Assembly: GCF_022549675.1 (NCBI RefSeq)
Contig: NZ_JAKZGR010000007.1
Location: forward strand, 62,001 to 126,000
Direction of reading: 5' to 3'
DNA: 64,000 bases
Origin: Belliella kenyensis
GTDB taxonomy: Bacteria; Bacteroidota; Bacteroidia; Cytophagales; Cyclobacteriaceae
Position 1 is the stretch's first letter; each line of letters opens with the position of its first letter. Made by a program: the position numbers and the translations under genes. This document shows, piece by piece, positions 27,741 to 36,519 of the stretch. The notes beneath the pieces were generated by a model. The model saw nothing but the letters and a program-made list of their open reading frames with translations. It made no database searches and was not told where the DNA came from.

Positions 27741-29297
27741 TTACTTCTTTTTGGAAATACGACTATAAAGCACTTGGATCTGCTGAGCTCTTAAAATATT
27801 TTGCTCATCCAACTCAGCATCATATAGAAACCCCTTGTTGAGTGAAGTAAATCTTTCGCTGAGTTTCTTAGAATCCTCAAGCAGAGTTTCTAATTTACTC
27901 GACAAGGTGTGATTCATATCGGGACTATATGCCTCTGAATTATAGAAAGCTTCAATTTCCTTGTACTCTAAATAGTGCATCCTCAAATCAGCCATCAATT
28001 TAAAATGATCAAACTCTTTTTCATTGTATCTAGGTGCTACCAGGGCCAATTCATTTCTCACTTTCCCAAAATTGATTCTCATCTCTTCTATATCTTTACT
28101 TCTTTCAGGTTTCCCATTTACAATTAGCTCTGGAGGGAAGTGAAGAAATGACCATAATTTCAATGCATCATCATCATTTAAGCCAAATCTTTCATTTGCA
28201 TATTTAAGTACATAAATTTTGGGATCGATTGGCTTATCATTTTTTAGTGATTCTGCATAACTGGATATCAAGATCCTAAAACCTGACATGGGATAAGTAT
28301 TGCGGATTTGAACCATATCCACCACATCATATCCTACATCCCAAGTGAACCCGTACAAGCCGGTGGTTGACCAAGACGTCATAACGATACCTTTATAATT
28401 ATTAGCCCTCGCGTGAGGAATAAAATCTCTTTGATTTTTGAAATGAGTAGACCAATCTGTCACATACCAGTTGTCCGGATGACTTCTGATAGATGGTGAG
28501 CCCCAGAAAGAAAAACCTAATTTTTGAAGCTTGGGGATATCGCCAAAATGATTGATCTTCCATCCATAATTCCAATCCACAAATATGGTTTCCTTGGGTA
28601 GCTCAGCAGCAGCTTCAGGATATTTCAAAATTATATCTGCCCACATCAAAGGAATTTTTCCCATTTCTATGACTATGTTGGTCACCATTTTCATGTGATC
28701 GACAAAAAGTTTCGATTTACCTACTTCCCTAGCCTTTTGGCTGCACAGTTCACAATGACCAAGTAAGTAAGTCTCATCTCCTCCTATATGGATAAATTCC
28801 GAATTATGAGTTTCAACAAGCTCTTGAAACAAATCGGTAAAAAGCTCCTTGCTTTCCTCGGTTTTCAAGGGGCAAATCTGAGAGATATCCTTTCTGTCCT
28901 CTTTCAGGTGGCTGTATCGAGGGTTTCTCAAAATATATTCCACATGACCTAGACTCTGCTGCAATGGGATTACTTTAATATCAAGTTTTTCACAATGATT
29001 TATAAAATCCTCAATCTCTAGCTTTGAATAAGAGTACTTGTTAGAAATTGTTGCGTGTTTTTCAAAAGGAAAAGTACCCTCCCATTCTACCACTAGGGTA
29101 TTTAGTCCAAAGCTTTTCATTTCTTCCGCAAAAGATTTGAGTGCATCGGGAGTCATTACTTGAATGCGTAAATCAAGATGAAAGCCTTTAATCTTGAAAT
29201 CATCCTCTTTGGCTTCTACTAGATCGCTGGCTAGAGAACTAGCGTAACATATAGATAGCAAAACTAATGTGAGAAAGTAGCGAATGTATTGAGGCAT
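27741..29297 (-). CDS. Divergent GH20-type glycoside hydrolase
   Basis: The 518-residue protein has a signal peptide (MPQYIRYFLTLVLLSICYA) and goes straight into a GH20-like barrel, without the N-terminal GH20b domain of its neighbour. The catalytic pair is Asp174-Glu175 in FIHIGGDETYLLGHC; other barrel strands are GLNTLVVEWEG, IKVIPLQQSLGHVEY and KIPLMWADIIL. A Cys cluster (HCELCSQ) follows the catalytic strand. The C-terminal 150 residues are helical. It is probably an exo-acting beta-hexosaminidase with narrower or different linkage preference than the other GH20. One base separates its stop from the symporter start. Confidence 0.85.
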   Translation of the reverse strand: MPQYIRYFLTLVLLSICYASSLASDLVEAKEDDFKIKGFHLDLRIQVMTPDALKSFAEEMKSFGLNTLVVEWEGTFPFEKHATISNKYSYSKLEIEDFINHCEKLDIKVIPLQQSLGHVEYILRNPRYSHLKEDRKDISQICPLKTEESKELFTDLFQELVETHNSEFIHIGGDETYLLGHCELCSQKAREVGKSKLFVDHMKMVTNIVIEMGKIPLMWADIILKYPEAAAELPKETIFVDWNYGWKINHFGDIPKLQKLGFSFWGSPSIRSHPDNWYVTDWSTHFKNQRDFIPHARANNYKGIVMTSWSTTGLYGFTWDVGYDVVDMVQIRNTYPMSGFRILISSYAESLKNDKPIDPKIYVLKYANERFGLNDDDALKLWSFLHFPPELIVNGKPERSKDIEEMRINFGKVRNELALVAPRYNEKEFDHFKLMADLRMHYLEYKEIEAFYNSEAYSPDMNHTLSSKLETLLEDSKKLSERFTSLNKGFLYDAELDEQNILRAQQIQVLYSRISKKK

Positions 29298-29394
29298 AGA
29301 ATGGGGTGAAAGTACGTAATTTTATATTTTGAAAGATTGATTCCTGAATTTTGAAAACCTAAGAATCGGTATAGTCTGGATAATCAAGCGATCA

Positions 29395-29427
29395 GGGCAT
29401 CCACAAGATAGCATTCAAAGGATGCCC
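29395..29427 (-). other. Hairpin between nagB and the GH20 gene
   Basis: GGGCATCC (29395-29402) and GGATGCCC (29420-29427) form an 8-bp GC-rich stem with a 17-base loop, in the 147-base gap after nagB. There is no T-run behind it on the minus strand, so it is more likely an mRNA-stabilising or processing hairpin within the operon than a terminator. Confidence 0.45.
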
Positions 29428-29444
29428 GTGAAAGCATTGCGGGA

Positions 29445-30212
29445 TCAATCCTTAATATGTGCGTCTGGCAGATCTTTGACAGCAGCTTCATCGAAATAAA
29501 ACTTACAATCCGGATGAGTAGTCAATATGGATGCTGGACATGAAATGGAGATTGGTCCTGCCAATGTATTTTTCACTGCCTGACTTTTGCTGGAGCCTAA
29601 TACCACACAGAACAAATGCTTCCCTTTCATCAAGATGGGCACAGTAAGTGTGAGGGCAGTCTTGGGGACCTCATCTATGGACTCAAAACAACCATCATTT
29701 ACTTGCTGAATTTTGCAGGCATCATCCAAAGTCACTTTTTTGATAATCTCCGAATCCTCGAAATCAGCAACGGGCGGGTCATTAAATGCAATATGACCAT
29801 TTTCCCCGATACCAAGACATACGATGTCTATTTCGCCTTCATTGATCAAATCCGTATACCTCTTAATTTCATTTTCGATTTCATTTTGAGTATCAATCAC
29901 ATTGACATCTTTGAGGTAAACTTTGGAAAATAGTTTTTCATCTAGAAATCTAGAAAACAGCTGGTCAGCATCACTAGGTAATCCGATGTACTCATCCATA
30001 TTCATAGCTACAATTTTATGCCATTTGATTTTCTTAGAATTGGACAAATATGCTAGCAAACCATTTTGTGAAGGTGCCGCAGCAAAGATTATCCTGATTT
30101 CATCTTGTCTTTCCTGCAATTCAACTATGCATTTTTCCACAGCTTCTCCTGCTGCTACACCTACTAAATATGGATCAGTAAAGACATTTACATCTTTTTG
30201 AAAATCTATCAT
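29445..30212 (-). CDS. nagB: Glucosamine-6-phosphate deaminase
   Basis: The 255-residue enzyme converts glucosamine-6-P to fructose-6-P and ammonia. Motifs are FAAAPSQNGLLAYL, AMNMDEYIGL (Asp73, matching the catalytic acid/base Asp72 of E. coli) and GIGENGHIAFNDP with His140. Compared with E. coli NagB (NDGHIAFNEP), the residues equivalent to Asp141 and Glu148 are Asn and Asp here, a pattern I associate with a separate branch of NagB-like proteins. The role as deaminase is still the best call given nagA in the same gene set, but an isomerase-like variant activity cannot be excluded. Confidence 0.88.
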   Translation of the reverse strand: MIDFQKDVNVFTDPYLVGVAAGEAVEKCIVELQERQDEIRIIFAAAPSQNGLLAYLSNSKKIKWHKIVAMNMDEYIGLPSDADQLFSRFLDEKLFSKVYLKDVNVIDTQNEIENEIKRYTDLINEGEIDIVCLGIGENGHIAFNDPPVADFEDSEIIKKVTLDDACKIQQVNDGCFESIDEVPKTALTLTVPILMKGKHLFCVVLGSSKSQAVKNTLAGPISISCPASILTTHPDCKFYFDEAAVKDLPDAHIKD

Positions 30213-30308
30213 TGTTTTTAAAGTTTTATTAAAATATCACCAGATAGTTCTAGAATCATTGTTTTGGACACGTCCTATCGGTATCATTTTTAAAAAAAGA
30301 ATTTTGAA

Positions 30309-31754
30309 TTATTGAATGGTAATCGATACTTCAAAAGCATCTAACCTGGCGCCCGCTCGATCTCTTGCTGACAATACTATCTTGTCACTACTTCCATTTC
30401 CGTCATTGATATAAGACAGGTTCAAGACATTGATATCATTTTGGGTAAATCGATTTCCAGCTTGTAAAATACTCGCACCACTCACTAGCCAGCCCCTTTG
30501 TGGAACTTCTTCTACTGTATAAATGATGTCATTGACTCCTGCTCCAGATATCTCTAACATGCTTCTGCTCAAAGCTGTTGAGCTTCCTCTTTCGACAGAG
30601 AAACCTGTATTGGTCACAAATTCGAGTACACTATTTCCAGTGGCTATGGTTGCGATCAACATCGGTGGAGGAAATGTAGGGTGTTCTTTTGAAGCCAAGT
30701 CATTGGTCTCATCTTTGGTAGCTTCACCATCAAGCATAAGTGTGATCTTTCCAAGGGATTCTCTAGACTCATAGAAATCAGTGAGATCATAATTGAACGC
30801 TGGAATTCTTGTTGTTTTCAAAGTGGCTATGGGTCCTGCATCAGGCAGAGGGGCATTGTTCCAATTGATCCCCATCTCTGTCCAAGTGGTATCATTGACA
30901 TTGTACACATCCAAATCATCATTTCTAGCATGTGTAAATACAACACCAATTTGAAACCTTAGGTCTGTAATCACTCCTTCACTATTCAATTCATTCAAAT
31001 CAAACATCAAATATGCCCTTCTGTCAAAATCTCCAGCGCCAGTCACATTTTTCACTCTCAAAAGTGGATTCGTTCCATAATTGGTATTTGCAAATGAACC
31101 ACCATTCACAAATGAATCGTAGATAGGAAAGATCGTATCAGTCTTTACTGAAGGGTCTAAAGCATCCAAATTGACGGTTTGAGCAGAGAAGAAAACTATA
31201 GCATTGACTACATGAATGACACCGTTAGTGGGCTCTAAGTTAGAAGTTGCTATTTCCCATTGCCTACTAGTACTTTGATTGATCAAACCTATGAAATTGG
31301 CATTATGAGACAAAAACATCGTCTGCCCACTTTCAGTCTCATAGGGAAGAGGTCTATTGCTTTCAAATAATTCAGGATCTGTAAAGATGACCCTTGCCCT
31401 CACGATATGATACCTCAATACGTTTCTTAGGATTGGTGCAGGAACTTGAGAAAGACTGCTGTAACCATTACTTTGGAGGTAGTTACTAAAGGCTTGATTT
31501 GTCGGAGCTATAAAAGTCCTGATATCCTGACCTCCATATATATCCTCCAAGCCTGTCAATTCTATAGCTTCTCTCAGCATTGAAAAGGAATCATTCGTCC
31601 GGAAAAACTCCAATGCCGAAACACCTAGACTACCTGTTACGCCAGATTTTTCATAGTCAAAGTTCTCTTGAATGACACAACTGAAAAACATACCAATCCC
31701 GAGCCAAAAACAGGCTAATCGGATTAGGATTTTGGTAAATTTAATATTTTTCAT
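30309..31754 (-). CDS. Surface lipoprotein with FAS1, DNRLRE-like and CSPG/NG2-like domains
   Basis: The 481-residue lipoprotein (lipobox FFSC, Cys26) has three parts. Residues about 41-190 form a fasciclin domain (FIAPTNQAFSNYLQ and GVIHVVNAIVFF are the two FAS1 boxes). Residues about 205-375 resemble DNRLRE-type beta-sandwich modules (RRAYLMFDLNELNSEG, TWTEMGINWNNAPLPD). Residues about 385-481 match the CSPG/NG2 repeat pattern (DIIYTVEEVPQRGWLV, FTQNDINVLNLSYIND, DKIVLSARD). It occupies the position after susD where SusE/F-type glycan-binding lipoproteins are usually encoded, so an outer-surface binding or adhesion role is inferred. Confidence 0.82.
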   Translation of the reverse strand: MKNIKFTKILIRLACFWLGIGMFFSCVIQENFDYEKSGVTGSLGVSALEFFRTNDSFSMLREAIELTGLEDIYGGQDIRTFIAPTNQAFSNYLQSNGYSSLSQVPAPILRNVLRYHIVRARVIFTDPELFESNRPLPYETESGQTMFLSHNANFIGLINQSTSRQWEIATSNLEPTNGVIHVVNAIVFFSAQTVNLDALDPSVKTDTIFPIYDSFVNGGSFANTNYGTNPLLRVKNVTGAGDFDRRAYLMFDLNELNSEGVITDLRFQIGVVFTHARNDDLDVYNVNDTTWTEMGINWNNAPLPDAGPIATLKTTRIPAFNYDLTDFYESRESLGKITLMLDGEATKDETNDLASKEHPTFPPPMLIATIATGNSVLEFVTNTGFSVERGSSTALSRSMLEISGAGVNDIIYTVEEVPQRGWLVSGASILQAGNRFTQNDINVLNLSYINDGNGSSDKIVLSARDRAGARLDAFEVSITIQ

Positions 31755-31795
31755 CTTGATATAATTTTTAATTAGACAATACTAGGATCTTATTA

Positions 31796-33175
31796 TTATT
31801 GATAGAATGAATTTTGGACCAAGCTTGGGTTTCTATTTAATGCATCTTCATGAATAGGCCATAATAGGTTAGCTTCATCATTCAATCCATTGATTGGGTT
31901 CATTACTTCTATTGCTTTCCCTGTCCTCACAAGATCAAACCACCTATGTCCCTCAAAAGAAAGTTCGATAAGTCTTTCGTGTAAAATGGCGGATTCAACA
32001 TCTCCATAGAGATCGATAGCACCTTGGATATCCAAATTTGGCAATCCAGCTCTTGTCCTAATGATGTTCAATAACTGTAAGGCTTCGATAGTTTCACCCA
32101 GCTGATGATGGGCCTCGGCTTTGAGTAAAATAATATCAGCTAATCTAAACATCACGATATTCTTATCCGATGGCTCTGGACTTTCATCACTGAATCCTTG
32201 CCCAAAGTATTTCCATATTTTTCTTGGTTGTGTCTCTGTCACATCATATATCAAGTCTCTTCTGAGGTCTCCTTCTTCAAAAGCATTTCTAAAAGATACG
32301 CTTGGGAAGAAATTACTATCAGAGCCCAGCGCATATAGTATCCTGAGTGAGTTTCTCTGTACCTCGTTATATCCTATTTCAAAAATGCTCTCGTTGGTAT
32401 AACCCTGCGTAAAAATTCTAGACCAGTCATTAATGGTGACCAATGAATAGAGGTTATTATTCATGACTCTTTCCGCAGACTGTATGGCACTAGCATAATC
32501 CTTTTTCCACATGTAGAGATGGGTAAGCATAGCGTCTGCCCCACCCTTGGTGATAAGAATTCTGTCTCTCTGTCCACCGAAATTGGCACGGCAATTTGCT
32601 GATGCAAATAATAAGTCTGCCTCTATTTGATTCAATACAAGCTCTTTGCTTGTTCGAGTAGGAAATATGTCTTGCTGAATACTTTCATATGGTTCCAAAA
32701 TCAAAGGTACATCCCCCCACACTCTCACTGCGTAGAAATACGATAAAGCTCTAAGTGCCCTGGCTTGAGCAACTAACTGTATTCCAAATTCACTGTCTCC
32801 TTCAAAAACAGTCGGCACATATTTGATCGCATAATTGGCCCTACTGATTGTCTCGTAAATATTATTCCATCTTGCAGAAGCCAAGATTGAATTGAGCGTA
32901 TTCTGTTGTAAAAGGAATGGATCTCCGGCTTGATTGGTGTTTACAGCATCAGCTCTACCCTCTCCCCAATAGGCGAAATTGATGGAAAATGTAGCTTGAA
33001 CGGCATCATAAATCCCATAAACCCCTGCCTGTGCGTCACTAGAGGTCTGATAAAAACCCTGAGCAGAGAAGCTACTGATCGGATCTCTTTGCAATAGGTC
33101 CTCAGAGCATGAAAATAGTATCATCAATGTAGCACCTAGAAATATTTTTATTGAATTTTTCATAGCTTTCATCAT
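31796..33175 (-). CDS. SusD/RagB-type glycan-binding lipoprotein (nag locus)
   Basis: The 459-residue protein has a lipoprotein signal (lipobox ILFSC) and the SusD N-terminus SEDLLQRDPISSFSAQGFYQT. Helical TPR-like segments (ALRALSYFYAVRVWGDVPLI) and the C-terminal block LLKAEAHHQLGETIEALQLLNIIRTRAGL and HERLIELSFEGHRWFDLVRTGKA are diagnostic. SusD proteins form a lid on the SusC transporter and capture oligosaccharides at the cell surface. Its ATG overlaps the susC stop (TAATG). By location its ligand should be chitin oligosaccharides or other GlcNAc-containing glycans. Confidence 0.95.
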   Translation of the reverse strand: MMKAMKNSIKIFLGATLMILFSCSEDLLQRDPISSFSAQGFYQTSSDAQAGVYGIYDAVQATFSINFAYWGEGRADAVNTNQAGDPFLLQQNTLNSILASARWNNIYETISRANYAIKYVPTVFEGDSEFGIQLVAQARALRALSYFYAVRVWGDVPLILEPYESIQQDIFPTRTSKELVLNQIEADLLFASANCRANFGGQRDRILITKGGADAMLTHLYMWKKDYASAIQSAERVMNNNLYSLVTINDWSRIFTQGYTNESIFEIGYNEVQRNSLRILYALGSDSNFFPSVSFRNAFEEGDLRRDLIYDVTETQPRKIWKYFGQGFSDESPEPSDKNIVMFRLADIILLKAEAHHQLGETIEALQLLNIIRTRAGLPNLDIQGAIDLYGDVESAILHERLIELSFEGHRWFDLVRTGKAIEVMNPINGLNDEANLLWPIHEDALNRNPSLVQNSFYQ

Positions 33176-36100
33176 TATAAACCAATATTTAAACCAAGGA
33201 TAATGGTACGACTTTGAGGATAAGATCCTTCGTCTACTCCTACTCTCAAGCCACTGAAAGAATTCACATCAGGATCATAGCCAGTATAGTTGGTCCAAGT
33301 GATAAGATTTGTAGCCGTGATGTGAGCATCAAGTTTGGATATCTTCCATCTATTTAAGATAGCACTTGGTAGACTGTATCTGAAATGGACATTTTTGAGC
33401 TTGATATATGATCCATCTTCCACCCATCGGCTTTGTACTCTGCTCATCGATTGCAAAGGATCATCCCTGACTGGCTTAGGATAATTTGTAATATCTCCTT
33501 GTTGCCTCCACCTGTTCAGTGCATCGGCTGAGAGGTTATTATACCTTACTATGGAGTTTCTTTGGTGGTTGATTTCACTATAAATATCATTTCCATAAGA
33601 AAACTGAAAGAAAAGACTTAGACTGAAATTTTTATAAGTAAAATCGTTATTGATTCCTCCAAAAAAATCTGGAGTGGCATTCCCTATGATCTGCCTATCA
33701 TTCTGATCTATGTATCCATCACCATTCAGATCATGCCATATTGGATCTCCTCCTCTATATACTGGACCTTGAGCGCCATTGGTTATTCCATTGACATTGT
33801 CTTCATCACTTGCATATACACCATCAAACCTCCACCCAAAGAAAGTTCCTATTGGATATCCTTCTTTAAGGATATGATAAGCACCATTTTGAATAAAACC
33901 ATTTGTCAAAACATTTTCAGGTAGACTTTTAACCATATTCCTGTTCGAACTGATATTAAAATTAGTGGTCCAACTAAAATCTTTCGTTTCCAAATTTCGC
34001 GTAGAGATTAGCAACTCTAGGCCTTTGTTTTGTATACTACCAATGTTTTGGGTGATAAAATCAAATCCAGTTTCTCTTGGTATAGGCACATTGTAAAGGA
34101 GATCATTTGTGTTCTTTATATAGGCATCGAAATTGATAATTAATTTGCTTTGCCAAAATGATAAGTCCACACCAGCATTGTATTGTGTGGTAGTTTCCCA
34201 TGTTAGGCCTGAGTTAGGCATTACAGAAGGTGAAGCTCCTGAGAAATCTAGGTAATTGGTCCCCACCATAAATTCTCCTTGAGAGGTATAATTACCGATG
34301 GCTTCATTTCCTGTTTTTCCAGCACTAAACCTTAGCTTTCCATCGTCCATGAAATTTGCATTACTAAATACACCTTCATCAGAGAATCTCCATCCGACAG
34401 CTGCTGAAGGAAAATAACCAAACCTATTGTCTCTTCCGAATCTGGATGAACCATCAGCTCTTATATTTGCCTCAAACAAGTACTTTCTCTCATAATCATA
34501 TGAAACTCTACCAAAATAGGACAACATCGAATGCTCTGTGGCAATATTCACATCTTGATTGGAGATTGTCCCTGCTCCGTTGAGTGTGCGGATATTGTCA
34601 CTTGTGAAAAACAGTCCATCTAAACCTGCCCTTTCATACTTCCAATCTTGATAACTGAAACCTGCCAATGCGCCAAAGTTATGGCTTGTCCCAAACTGCT
34701 TTTGGTAAGTCAAAATGTTTTCGTTGGCCCAAGTGATATTGTTTGATGACCTTACCGAGCCTGTATTGTACCCTTCTCTAAAATCTAATATTGTTGGGAT
34801 AAAGGTATCCTCCTTCATCGAGACGAAATCCACATTGATACTGCTTCGGAATTTCAAGCCTTCTGCTATTCGGTATTCTGCATATTGACTTGCAATGACT
34901 CTATTGCTTTTGTTGATATTGGTAGAAAGCTCAGCCAATCCAACTGGATTTCTCCTACCCAATTGATACCCATTGAGTGATCCATCTGGTAAGTACATGG
35001 CGAAAGTCGGAGGTCGTATCAAAAGTTCTCTGACTATACTCAAGTTTCCTGATCCAGCAGCGTTAGACCTGTTGTTTACAGCATTGGTATAGGAAACACT
35101 CTGACCTATGGTCAATCTATCGGAAACATCAAAATCTACATTCAATCTTGAAGTGATTCTTTTGTAATTGGAATTTAAAATGATTCCGTCTTGATCAAAA
35201 AATGAAGAACTCCAAGCATATCTCACATTATCAGAGCCACCTCTAATGGAAAAATCAACATTGTTTTGTCTAGCAACTCTAAACAACTCACTTTGCCAGT
35301 CAAAATCACCATTGTTCACAGCACTTAGAGAATCTAACACAGCTGGGATAATGGCCTCATTGCTATTTGCATTTCTGTAAGAGTCAATCACGGCACTTCT
35401 ATACTGACTAGCATTCAAGACACTCAATCTCCTAGAAACGGTACTAATTCCAGAGTGAATATTGAGATCAACTTGAGGTTTTCCAGACTTGCCTCTTTTG
35501 GTGGTGATCATCACTACGCCATTGGCTGCCCTAGAGCCATATATTGCTGTGGAAGCAGCATCCTTCAATACTTCAATTGACTCTATATCTGTAGGATTGA
35601 TATCAGCAAGTGGATTCAAACCAAAATTCTCTGTACCATTTAATGAAGAAGTTACATTGGTTTCTATAGGCACTCCATCTACGACAAACAATGGGGAATT
35701 TCCTGCATTCAAAGAAGAATTTCCTCGAATATTGATGGTCATTCCACCTCCTGGAGCACCTGAATTGGAAGTAACCTGTACGCCTGGGGCTCTACCTTGT
35801 AAGACTGAAATAGGATCTTGAAAATTTGTCTGTGCAATCTCCTTGCTGCTGACAGAGGCAATTGAACCTGTAAGGTTCCTCTTTTCTTGCACCCCATAGC
35901 CCACCACAACAAATTCATTCAAATCACTTGTGGAAGACTCTAAGGAAACATTTAACTCACTAAGGTTACCAACACGCAACTCTTTTGTCTCAAAACCTAG
36001 ATAAGAAAATCTTAAAATATCTTGCTCCGATACATTCCCGAGAGAATAAAATCCGTCAATGTCGGCGGATGTTCCTTTAGAAGTTCCCTTCACCATTACA

Positions 36101-36276
36101 ATAGCTCCAAAAATAGGCTCCCCAGTTTTGCTATCTGTTACCCTACCCTTGATACTGCTTTCTTGAGCACTAGCAGAAAGAGATCCGATAAAGATAAAAA
36201 GAAGCAATAGCCTAATTCTGAATACTAACTGACTACCCGCAAATTTAAATAGGGCATTTATGTTTATTTGACTCAT
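33175..36276 (-). CDS. SusC/RagA-type TonB-dependent transporter (nag locus)
   Basis: The 1033-residue outer-membrane protein has a signal peptide, a carboxypeptidase-regulatory-like domain at about 42-115 (IKGRVTDSKTGEPIFGAIV), a TonB-box-like DLNEFVVVGYGVQEKRNLTGS, a plug with SGAPGGGMTINIRGNSSLNAGN and VDGVPIE, and a C-terminal 22-strand barrel ending in a hydrophobic strand (RTIILGLNIGL). It imports oligosaccharides together with SusD, powered by TonB. It is the first gene of the eight-gene nag set and is preceded by the operator-promoter region. Confidence 0.96.
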   Translation of the reverse strand: MSQININALFKFAGSQLVFRIRLLLLFIFIGSLSASAQESSIKGRVTDSKTGEPIFGAIVMVKGTSKGTSADIDGFYSLGNVSEQDILRFSYLGFETKELRVGNLSELNVSLESSTSDLNEFVVVGYGVQEKRNLTGSIASVSSKEIAQTNFQDPISVLQGRAPGVQVTSNSGAPGGGMTINIRGNSSLNAGNSPLFVVDGVPIETNVTSSLNGTENFGLNPLADINPTDIESIEVLKDAASTAIYGSRAANGVVMITTKRGKSGKPQVDLNIHSGISTVSRRLSVLNASQYRSAVIDSYRNANSNEAIIPAVLDSLSAVNNGDFDWQSELFRVARQNNVDFSIRGGSDNVRYAWSSSFFDQDGIILNSNYKRITSRLNVDFDVSDRLTIGQSVSYTNAVNNRSNAAGSGNLSIVRELLIRPPTFAMYLPDGSLNGYQLGRRNPVGLAELSTNINKSNRVIASQYAEYRIAEGLKFRSSINVDFVSMKEDTFIPTILDFREGYNTGSVRSSNNITWANENILTYQKQFGTSHNFGALAGFSYQDWKYERAGLDGLFFTSDNIRTLNGAGTISNQDVNIATEHSMLSYFGRVSYDYERKYLFEANIRADGSSRFGRDNRFGYFPSAAVGWRFSDEGVFSNANFMDDGKLRFSAGKTGNEAIGNYTSQGEFMVGTNYLDFSGASPSVMPNSGLTWETTTQYNAGVDLSFWQSKLIINFDAYIKNTNDLLYNVPIPRETGFDFITQNIGSIQNKGLELLISTRNLETKDFSWTTNFNISSNRNMVKSLPENVLTNGFIQNGAYHILKEGYPIGTFFGWRFDGVYASDEDNVNGITNGAQGPVYRGGDPIWHDLNGDGYIDQNDRQIIGNATPDFFGGINNDFTYKNFSLSLFFQFSYGNDIYSEINHQRNSIVRYNNLSADALNRWRQQGDITNYPKPVRDDPLQSMSRVQSRWVEDGSYIKLKNVHFRYSLPSAILNRWKISKLDAHITATNLITWTNYTGYDPDVNSFSGLRVGVDEGSYPQSRTIILGLNIGL

Positions 36277-36326
36277 AGAATTACAGTTAAATGTGTTTCA
36301 ATAGAATTTTAATTATGTACCTGTTC

Positions 36327-36358
36327 CAAATGTAAAATATTAGGACACAATATGCAAA
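36327..36358 (-). promoter_or_regulatory. Promoter of the nag-locus susC gene
   Basis: On the minus strand TTTG (36358-36355) is followed after 20 bases by TACATTTG (36334-36327). This fits the Bacteroidota consensus TTTG, about 19-20 bases, TAnnTTTG. It lies about 50 bases upstream of the susC ATG. The TTTG element is inside the perfect palindrome at 36352-36367, so a repressor bound there would block the promoter. The match is by eye. Confidence 0.65.
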
Positions 36359-36367
36359 CGTTTGCAT
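36352..36367. promoter_or_regulatory. LacI-type operator 1 (perfect 16-bp palindrome ATGCAAACGTTTGCAT)
   Basis: ATGCAAAC is followed directly by its reverse complement GTTTGCAT, with the central CpG typical of LacI/PurR-family operators. It overlaps the -33 element of the susC promoter and shares its 12-bp core with a second site 130 bases away, next to the divergent LacI-type gene. It is the obvious target of that regulator. Confidence 0.85.
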
Positions 36368-36495
36368 GAATTTAGGTCAATTTTTTAGAAATTAGGAGAT
36401 CAAATTATTTTTAAAAAATTGTAAAAACAGGCCAAAAATGGGTATTTAAAGCATTTTTTCAAATAAATAAATTTTTCTAAATTTTTTCTTATATT

Positions 36496-36507
36496 GCAAA
36501 CGTTTGC
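36496..36507. promoter_or_regulatory. LacI-type operator 2 (GCAAACGTTTGC) at the regulator gene
   Basis: The same 12-bp palindromic core as operator 1 lies 12 bases before the ATG of the LacI-type gene. A protein bound here should block transcription or initiation of the regulator gene, so autorepression is likely. Together with operator 1 it could also allow looping across the 243-base divergent gap. Confidence 0.8.
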
Positions 36508-36519
36508 TAATAAAAGATA

